DNA of 16,540 bases from Monoraphidium neglectum. Its lineage: Eukaryota; Chlorophyta; Chlorophyceae; Sphaeropleales; Selenastraceae. The stretch is from the NCBI RefSeq assembly GCF_000611645.1, contig NW_014013061.1:8579-25118 (forward strand), given 5' to 3'. The notes under the pieces are model-generated. The model was not told the DNA's origin. It saw only the letters and a program-made list of their open reading frames with translations, and searched no databases. Position numbers and translations under genes: made by a program. Below, piece by piece: positions 9,532-16,540 of the stretch. How positions within the stretch are numbered: position 1 is the first letter of the stretch; the number at the start of each line of letters is the position of its first letter.

Positions 9532-11415
9532 TCAGCCAGAAAGCTTCTCCAAGCGCCCGCTCCTGAGCTTGTACACGCCTGGCGCCTGGATCTGGTAGTT
9601 GGCGGGCGTGTCCGTGTAGCGCCCTGGAGAGTCCCACTCGTTGTGGCCGTTATTCTGCCCGCCAGATGTGGGAAGGGGTGTTAATTTTTGGGATTTCTTG
9701 TGGGCGGGCAGGTGGAGGGCAAAGAGGGAGCAAACACACCCTGCAACAGGCCATGGGGATCCCAAAGCAGGTCAGCGTGTCGCAAGGCTTCGCCGTCGGC
9801 CGCTGCTAATGCACAAGCTTTCCCGAGCCGCCCACCAGCCGCCAGGCGCCAGGCAGCAAGGCACGCTCACTAGAACCAGCAGCCACAACGCGCCAGCTTG
9901 CGTCTGCGATCGCTCGCACTGCCTGCCCGGCCCCTTGCCCCATTCTACCCGCGGCTTCCAGCGGCCAGTGCGCACCCCCCCCCCCAAAAACACAAACCGT
10001 GCAAGCCCCTTGCCCGAGCCGTCCCCCGCCGCATCGCACCATCACAAATTCAATAACAGAGGCCTCAATCAACGCTGTCCGGTGGTTGCCGCCGTCGGGG
10101 CCGCGCGCCAGCTTCACGCCAGGGGTCTGGGTCCAGCCTGGGCCCAGGGGCGCAGGGAGGTGACGCGGCGGCGATCGCGTGGGGGCAGACGTGCGGTGAG
10201 GTGAGGGGAAGGGGGAGGGTGCAGTGCGCAAGCCAGGTGAACGCGCTGCGGGCACCTGGGAAGAAAGGTGCATAGGTGATGCGTGTTGCAGGCTGTCGCC
10301 CTCTCAGCTGGGCCGCTTTGCAGATGCTTGGCGCGGGCTGCCAAAAGTAAGCTGGGGTCTTGTGACAATCCGGCCTTCGCCAAAATCATGTGGCACAAAA
10401 GGATAACGGGATTTGGGGGCAACGCCGACCTTGCTTCGGCTCCACCAGGCGCCTTGATACCCACGATAGGGTACTAAAACGCACGCCTCGACCCAACAAC
10501 CGCCCAGGCGAGCCCGCGCTCACCTTTCCTGTCAGCATTGAAATGGATAAAGGCGTCGTGCCACCCCGTGTAGTAATTGAGGGTGATCGTCGCGACCTGC
10601 TCCGCGGGCGGGGCCGCCGGCGGCGCCGGCGGAGCGGCCTGCTGCGCTTGCTGCTGCTCCTGCTGCTGCGGGGCCGCGGCTGCCTCGGCCGCCTGCTGCT
10701 GCTGTGGCTGCTGCTGCTGCAGCTGCTGCAGGTGCTTCTGGGAGGCAGCTACCTGGGACTCTGCATTTACAACGATTGTAAAGATGGCAAGAGTCAGGGC
10801 TCAGGCATTGCAAATAACCGGGTCCTCTTGCCTTTGTTGTGTCGAGGCAGGATTCACGAGGTCACATGACAGCCCACCCAAGTGCCCACAAAAGTACATT
10901 GGCATCCGCCCATGCCCAGATGGTTCCGAGGCGGGCCCGCGGCCCCTGCGAGGCGGCTCACCAAGCTCCGCGACCCGGGCCGCCGCAGCCACCAGGTCGG
11001 ACTCCAGCGCCACGACCCGCTGCTGCAGCCGCGCCCGGTCCTTGCGCTCCGCCAGCAGCTGGGCGCTGAAAAGCTCGACGTCATCCACTGCCTTGGCGCG
11101 CGCCTGGTCGACCTGTTGTGGGCACGCAGCGCAGTAGACTTTGTGATTCCCTGTGGGTTTTCTGAAATGGCGAATGCAGTGTCCAAAGAACTGTGCACAC
11201 CATCTGTTGCTGGGAGGTGATGCCATACAGCAATCAGTATCGGGATGGCGGCGGCGGCGGCAAACCTGCAGCAGGTGTCGCTGGACTGCGAGCAGCTGCT
11301 GCAGCTGATCGCCATCCAACTGTGCTCGCGTTAGTCCTGGGCCGTTGCGACTCGATCGGGCGGGAACCTGCGGAGTGAGTGCCGGTAAGCCGTTCGAAGA
11401 CTTGCACGAGATCAT
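9532..11415 (-). CDS. Coiled-coil protein with C-terminal CBM25/53-type starch-binding domain, five exons
   Basis: Probably binds starch in the plastid as a non-catalytic scaffold. Exons (minus): 11415-11266, 11112-10962, 10760-10524, 10137-10040, 9654-9532; all introns are GT-AG, phases agree, 252 residues. Residues 1-33 lack acidic residues and are rich in Ser, Arg and Pro, like a chloroplast transit peptide. Residues about 34-105 form a heptad-rich coiled coil (QLLAERKDRARLQQRVVAL). Residues about 106-135 are Gln/Ala-rich, followed by a Pro/Ala linker. Residues about 156-248 match the CBM25/53 pattern: ITLNYYTGWHDAFIHFNAD, then GWTQTPGVKL, IEFVMNNGHNEWDSPG, and NYQIQAPGVYKLRSG. Trp167, Trp181 and Trp219 are candidate glucan-stacking residues. 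No enzyme domain is present. The plan recalls PTST proteins (coiled coil plus CBM48), but with another binding family. The start is the ATG opening the same exon; an upstream in-frame 5' exon cannot be excluded. Confidence 0.82.
10766..10782. repeat. Short perfect inverted repeat with TGTAA, at an intron end
   Basis: TTTACAA, three bases (CGA), then TTGTAAA: seven-base arms forming a tight hairpin on either strand. On the minus strand its TGTAA lies five bases upstream of exon 3 of the starch-binding gene. If used as a poly(A) signal it would end the message after the coiled coil, before the CBM. Confidence 0.6.
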
Positions 11416-11841
11416 CGAAAGAGCCCCTCAGCAGCCATCGCCGGCGCGTCGCGCACCAAGGAACGCGCTCGGATAGGTACACCAAGCATCTGCTGCTGCA
11501 TGCGCGTTCTCAACATGGCGTTTCGATGGTGCTGCAAGCCCGGGAGCCCTGTTTGAAGGCAATCAGTGAAGCAGATATGTTGTTCAAGCGTCGAACTGCG
11601 TCAACCGTATCATTCACGAGCTCCAAAGTGATGTCAGCGACCTGGGGCCTGTTCGGCCGCTTTGACAGAAAGCGTCCTCCAGCCACTTCATCAGTAAGCG
11701 CATCCCGGCCCGTCAAACCTGCCGAGGCCTCCGAAAGGGTGTCACTTGAATTAAAGTATTCAAAACTGTGCTTGTCAGTTATGCACGCGGCAACGCTCTA
11801 CACTGCAGCTCGCACTCGCGAGCCCCGGCCTGTGCGCGCTG
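11416..11841 (-). other. Spacer between F-box gene and starch-binding gene; long open frame of doubtful status
   Basis: Must hold the 3' UTR of the F-box gene and the promoter and 5' UTR of the starch-binding gene within 426 bases. No minus-strand TGTAA and no clear TATA box is visible. A minus-strand frame stays open from about 11795 to a TGA at 11510 and includes a protein-like run (LELVNDTVDAVRRLNNI). Its codons are rich in A/T third bases, unlike neighbouring exons, so I lean to non-coding. An alternative splice, 11849 (CG/GTGCTG) to 11765 (CACAG/T), would keep phase and replace the F-box protein's last residue with this sequence. Confidence 0.4.
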
Positions 11842-14022
11842 TCAGCACCGCTCCCGCAGCCCGTGCCGCTCCTGCCGCCGGTCCCGCAGCAGCAGCGCCC
11901 CGAACGCTGCCCGGAACTTCTCGTGCGTGTGCTGCGCCGCGGGCTGCGTCGCGTCATCATACACGTCCAGTTCGGTCAACATTTTCTGCGCGCGGTCAAG
12001 CGCCGCCGCGCGCGCGGGCGGCAGCTCGTCCGCCTTTGCCTTTGCGGCCAGCCACGCCAGGGTGGCCTGGAGGGGGCGCCGCACGCCGTACGCGAGGACG
12101 ACGCCGGAGCGGAAGGCGAGGAGGCCGCGGTTCAGCAGCTGCGAGGGGGTGGGTCGGGGCGGGACGTGGGGAAGGTGAACAGTCGATAGCAGATAAGGTA
12201 GAGTTTTTGAGGTGAGTTCACGAGTGTGTGGAGAGGGGTTTTGGCGACAGAAAGGTCAAAGAATGGGGTGAAGTCTCCGCTGGGCGCAACGGATTCAATT
12301 ATTTGACAATCGGTGCGCGGGCCTTTGCGTTGCTGTGGCGTGCATCGCACCGCCTTGAAGCCGCAGATGCGGCCCACTGGTGTCCGCCCCTCCGGCCGGA
12401 GAAGCAGGTGGGAACCCCCTGCGCCCCTCCCGCTCGCCCGACGCGCGCATGCGCGACGCACGTGCGGGATCGTGAGCGCGACCGCCGCGCCGCCGCTGCC
12501 GCGCGGCGCCGGCCCCGCGAGCATCTGCTGGCGCGCCCCCTCCACGCGCGCGCCCAGCGGGCCGCAGCGCGACACGAAAAGGTCCAGGGCGCGGCGGAAC
12601 ACGTCCCATTCTGTCAGCAAGCGGCTGCACAGCCAGATGCCGTCCTCGGGGCAGGGCCCTAGGGCAGGCGGACAGGCACGAACGAACAGGGAAGGCTTGG
12701 ATTCAAGTCCGAGTGAGGGGGGCAGGCTGGCGTGACGTCGGTCAGGTGGGGGGGAGGGGCGTCCAAAGGGGTAGAGCGGGGCCGGAACGTCGCGTCGCTC
12801 GGCGCCGTCAAATGCCGCCGCTGCAGGCTGCAGGCTTCGAAACGAGCCAGCCCCGCCCCCCTTTTGGAGCAAGCACGCGGGGGAAGCCCCGCACCAGCCA
12901 GCGCCGGTCCAATTCATGTCACTGCACCCCCTGCCTCAATCGCGCCCCCGCTGCGGCGCCTCACCTTGTCCGCAGGCCGCCAGCAGGACCTCTGGCTCAG
13001 CCGCAAAGAGAGCCGATGCCCCCTCCATGCACCGCTCCATATCACCCAGCACCCCGCCCATCAGCCTGCCGCCCGCGTCCCAGCCGCCCGCCGCCGCCCC
13101 CCCGCTGCCCCCGTCCCGCGCCGCCACCACTGCCGCAGCCCGCGGTTCTGCCGACGGCGCCGCCGCCGCTGTCGCTGCCGCCGCGGCCGCGGCGCGCCGT
13201 CGTGCCGCCAGCTGGCGCTGCAGGTCAAGCGCCAGCTCAGCGGCCTTTGCCTCCAGCAGGGCGCAGAAACCGCCGTAGAGCAGCTGCCAATCGTGGCCGG
13301 CCAGCTTCCCGACCATCCGCTGGACCGCGCGCGCGTTGTACTTGTCGTCCACCTGGCGGCGTTTGGGGTGGCGGTTGGGTGAGGGCGTTCAAATTTTGAC
13401 GAGTGGACTGGGGCGCGACGCCGTGGGGCAGCCCGTCGCCCAGGGCATCTGTCCGCGTGCATATGTGCGCTTGTGCGCGCATGTATACGCGTGCACGTGT
13501 GGGATGGCCTGCGCCATTTGAGCGGGACGAGTGCGGGCGGGGCTCCGGACGGTCGCTCGGCCGCAGTTGATCAGGGCGGCAGCACATTCGCTGCGAGTCG
13601 CAGCAAACCCACCGCGAGCCGCTCTCCGCCAGCTGGCGCCTCCCAGAGTTGGTCCACGTGAGTCATCCGCCTGCCAGACCCTAAACCACCCCCACCCCCG
13701 CGGCGGCTGCTTCCCTCTGCGCTGCCGGCGCCGCCGCCGCCGCCGCCGCCGGCCACCGGCCCCGCCGCCGCCGTTGACGCCACCGCCGCAGCAGACACGG
13801 CGACCCATATTGCCGCGAACGCATCAGCGATGAATTCGAACCCCTTCCTAAGGCACCCAAATCGCGCCGCGGTGCCAGTCAGCGCCCGCCACGCCCTGAG
13901 GTGCAGCCGGGGGTCAGAGGGCCTCAGGCCGGGCGGCAGCTGCCAGGGCGGCGGCGGGGGCGCGCGGCGTAGCTGCAGGCGCACCTCCGGGGTGACGGCG
14001 GCGCCGTCGGCGGCGGCCGGCA

Positions 14023-14080
<58 letters not shown>

Positions 14081-14747
14081 ATGGGCAGCAGCCGCCGGCC
14101 CCGCGGGCGCCCTGGGCAGCGCCAGCCGCAGCTGGGGCAGCCACAGCCCCTCGCTGCCCTCGACCGCGGCGCGCCAGTCCGCGCAGACTGCCATGCCGCT
14201 GGCCAGGTCCCGCACGCTGATGCAGGGGCTGCCCAGCACGAGCAGCAGAACCTCTACAGGCAAAGCGCGGCCCAGCCGCCGCGGGTGCGCAGCTGGTGCC
14301 GTGGTGTGGTCGGTGGGCGCGGGGCTGCGGCCGGGGTCTGGCAGCGGCTGCGGATGCCCGTCTGGGTGCGGGAGACGGGGCCCAAGGTGCTCTGCGGCAG
14401 CTGATGCTGTCGCTGCTGCATCGTCTTCGTCATCTGACAAGTCCTGTATGGGGTAACGCGAGGGCACGCAGGGGGTCGGGCGGGGCGGCCGCTCGGGCGA
14501 CGTCGCGACGCCTGCGCCCGGCCCCGCGGCGCACGCTCCCAGCCGGCATGTGCGTCAATGCTCGAGGCTTCCCCGTGCGTCGCATATCGTATGTATTGGC
14601 AGCTCGTATGCTGTGCAGCTGGCGCACCTGTAGGTCATCCAGCAGGTCGTCGCCTGCCAGCGCCCCCTCGCCCGCCGCCGCGCCTGCGCCGGCCTCGCCG
14701 GCCGGGCGCGACACCGAAAGCGACCAGCCCGGGAATTCAAACTCCAT
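11842..14747 (-). CDS. F-box protein with cullin N-terminal-repeat-like region, five exons
   Basis: Likely a substrate-receptor-type component of ubiquitin ligation, in cytosol or nucleus. Exons (minus): 14747-14628, 14443-13613, 13352-12965, 12658-12462, 12138-11842; all introns GT-AG, phases agree, 610 residues. Residues 31-48 hold two acidic patches (DDLLDD and DLSDDEDD) around the first junction. Residues 100-147 are an F-box: ALPVEVLLLVL, then ISVRDL, VCADW and GLWLPQL, the contacts expected for Skp1. Gln162-180 is a pure CAG run. From about residue 241 the pattern follows cullin N-terminal helices: FEFIADAFAAIW, then YNARAVQRMVGKL and LLYGGFCALLEA, a Trp464 helix (LLTEWDVFRRAL), then AFRSGVVLAYGVRRPLQATL and a final EKFRAAFGALLLRD. 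The Ala/Gly-rich inserts (about 260-295 and 363-410) are low complexity. The cullin-homology/Rbx1-binding and neddylation regions are absent. The cullin reading is by eye; Exo70-like or other helical repeats are alternatives. The F-box is firm. Confidence 0.75.
14024..14080 (-). repeat. CAG trinucleotide run (19 glutamines) in the F-box gene
   Basis: Nineteen uninterrupted CAG codons on the minus strand, between a His codon and a Leu codon, just after the F-box. It is the second pure CAG run in this window and lies in a different gene from the first. Confidence 0.92.
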
Positions 14748-15345
14748 AGGGGCCGGCTGTGAAGCGGCGGCCTGTGGGTGGCCGCGCGGGCAGCAGGCGA
14801 GCCGCTGCGAAGTGCTGCAGCGCGTGGACCGCGGCGCAGCTGCTGCCTCTGTGTTCTGCGGTGCGGCAGCTCCGCGCGATCGCGCCTTTGTGGAGGATAC
14901 TACTGCAAGGCTTCTGTAAGGGTGCGTGGGGCCGCCTCAGGCGTGAGCTGAACCCAGTGCGTTTGTGACACACATGGTTTGTGCTGAGCTCGTCGGCGGC
15001 ATGTCAGGGTGCGAGTGCGACGTGGTGCGCGTAGATGATCAGATTCTAACGTGCACGTTCAAAGGACACAAACGCCCAAACCATCACAATGCGAGGTGGG
15101 GTGTAACCCCAAGCACTCACCAGCGGGAGCAGGAACGACGCCTTCCGTGGCGATGTACAAGTGCGATGGCACTGTAGGTGGTCGTCGCGCACATTCCTAT
15201 GTTGCTGGTGTGCACAGACCGCTCTCGACGCAGGCCTCGATCACAAATTTTGACAAGGACAGACCCTTGCAGCCCCGGAGGCTCCACCGTCTGCTGCGTG
15301 CCCGCATATATATGCGCCCAGATGCGCGCGTCGAGCGCGATTCGC
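14748..15345. promoter_or_regulatory. Divergent promoter region between the F-box gene and the secretory gene
   Basis: About 600 bases separate two divergent start codons. The plus-strand side carries TATATATG at 15307-15314, 32-39 bases before the ATG at 15346, so transcription should begin just upstream of that codon. The minus-strand side, next to 14747, is very GC-rich with no TATA. TGTAA copies on the plus strand at 14915 and 15099 have no gene to serve. No other gene is visible here. Confidence 0.5.
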
Positions 15346-16540
15346 ATGGGTGGCTGGCGCCTCCGCCACGGGCGTCCCCCGCTCCTCGTCGCGGCGCTTT
15401 TTCTTTTGCTCGCCGCCGCGGCGCGGCACGCGCACGCCCTCTCGACGCTACACCAACATTCTGAGCTGCACCGTGCGGCCCGCGCGCACGGCAACCTCGT
15501 CATCGGAGTGAGTCCCGCCGCTGCATGCCGCCTGCCCTGCCGCCGCTGCACGCCTCGTCATTGTGCCGGGTCCAGCCCTACACTGGCTGATAGCTTTGCC
15601 GCTATTGGCCGTCTCGACGTGTAATTGCGGAGTCCATGACCCATGGCACGGCTCTTGGCAGTACTAGCTCTCCCCGCCGCGTTGCTGCGCGTGCTGTCCC
15701 TTCGGACACCTTGTCTTGGCACCTCTCGCAACAACCCCAGCATCCACGCACGCCGCGCCGCCTGCAGCCGCGCGCCGCGGGCGCGCCGCGCATCTTGTAA
15801 CGCCCGCCCGCTCTCCATTTTTCCACATATTGCCCCTGTGCTGCCTGCGCGTCGCACCTCGTTGACCCCCACCCCCGCTCCACGCGCACTCTCGCAGTTT
15901 TGCCGTGACCGGCGCCAACCCGAGTGCCGCGCCGTCAAGCAGAGTCTTGCGGCCGTTGAGAAGACATTCAAAGGCACCCCCCTCAGGTCAGCAGGCTGCG
16001 CACGGCGCGCTCTGCCAGAGAGGCCTGGATGTGTGCGCATGCGCGCACCTTGTGCCTCCTGCCGCACCCGGCCCAGGGGCGCCACTGCCTGCTTTCCCTG
16101 GCGCGGCCGCGGCCTCCGCCTCTAGACAGCCGTCACCCACCCCCATAGCCCCGGCCCAGGCGGCCGCGCCACCCCGCTCAAGCGGGAAGTGCTTCGCTGC
16201 ACGCACCAGCGGCGGCTGCAGCAGACCTGCGCCGACGCCGGCCAGGCTGCGCCTCCTCCGATCGAACCCTGAACCCCGTCACCCTCTACCATGCTCGACC
16301 CTAAACCCACGGCAGGTTTGCCATGCTCGTTGAAAGCAAGTGGTACTGGCGTATTGTGGTGGGGTCGGCCCCCTACCGGATCGTCCATGCCTGCCACGAC
16401 GGCCGCGGACTCGTGGCTACGCCCTTTGAATTCAACGCCTCTGCCGGCGCCGGCGCCGGCGCCGTCGCTGACTTGGCGGCGTTCGCGGTGCGCGCATCTG
16501 AGACCGCCGGCGCCACGTGCTCCAGCCGCCTGCTGCACTC
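15346..16540 (+). CDS. Secretory-pathway protein, N-terminal part (runs off the window)
   Basis: Unidentified protein entering the ER. Exons: 15346-15507, 15898-15986, and 16316 to the window end. Introns are GT-AG (GTGAGT donor, CTCGCAG acceptor; GTCAGC donor, CACGGCAG acceptor) and phases agree, giving 158 residues so far. Residues 1-31 are a clear signal peptide: Arg-rich start, hydrophobic core LLVAALFLLLAAAA, and an AHA cleavage site before LS. The mature part has three early Cys and a well-formed core (FAMLVESKWYWRIVVGSAPYR). An Asn-Ala-Ser sequon suits N-glycosylation, and an Ala-Gly repeat is encoded by GCCGGC units at about 16443-16464. I recognise no family. An in-frame ATG at 15322 would add eight residues; the TATA position favours 15346. 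A TGTAA inside intron 1 (about 15796) is noted. Confidence 0.65.

Noticed and set aside
10577..11137. Plus-strand Cys/Ala/Gly-rich 186-codon frame
   Set aside because: Antisense to the exons encoding the Gln-rich linker and coiled coil of the starch-binding protein; the minus-strand model has domain support and matching splice phases.
12713..13399. Plus-strand Pro/Arg-rich frames of over 200 codons
   Set aside because: Antisense of the Ala-rich part of the F-box gene exon 3; long frames arise from high GC content.
1..16540. CRISPR arrays, tRNA or rRNA genes, IS elements, bacterial operons
   Set aside because: None seen. The spliced genes, TGTAA signals and codon use mark this as eukaryotic nuclear DNA.

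Overview
The window looks like nuclear DNA of a GC-rich green alga (Chlorophyta, probably Chlorophyceae; the genus cannot be fixed from sequence alone). Exons have strong G/C at third codon positions. Introns are 150-410 bases and GT-AG, with donors such as GTGAGT or GTGCGT. Coding exons carry pure CAG (polyglutamine) runs, and TGTAA, the chlorophyte poly(A) signal, occurs downstream of genes. No gene is a single long frame; each model was assembled by hand from splice sites and phase.

Layout. (1) 224-4034, plus: an eight-exon family-1 UDP-glycosyltransferase, complete at 493 residues, with a probable long 3' UTR to a TGTAA at 5343. (2) 5361-7258: no gene I can name; two weak exon-like clusters are recorded. 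(3) 8690-7259, minus: a 341-residue nuclear-looking protein with basic patches, a 17-Gln run and an acidic/aromatic C-terminus. (4) 11415-9532, minus: a 252-residue protein with a plastid-transit-like N-terminus, coiled coil, Gln-rich linker and a C-terminal starch-binding domain of the CBM25/53 type. (5) 14747-11842, minus: a 610-residue protein with an F-box, a 19-Gln run and a region that reads like a cullin N-terminal repeat. (6) 15346 to the window end, plus: the 5' part of a secretory-pathway protein with a signal peptide, divergent from gene 5.

Genes 3, 4 and 5 run head-to-tail on the minus strand with short spacers; genes 5 and 6 share a roughly 600-base divergent promoter region. Nothing indicates a common pathway: the starch-binding protein belongs in the plastid, the F-box/cullin-like protein in ubiquitin ligation, and the glycosyltransferase in small-molecule or lipid glycosylation. 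The most unusual items are the F-box/cullin-like architecture and the starch-binding coiled-coil protein, which resembles PTST in plan but carries a different carbohydrate-binding family.
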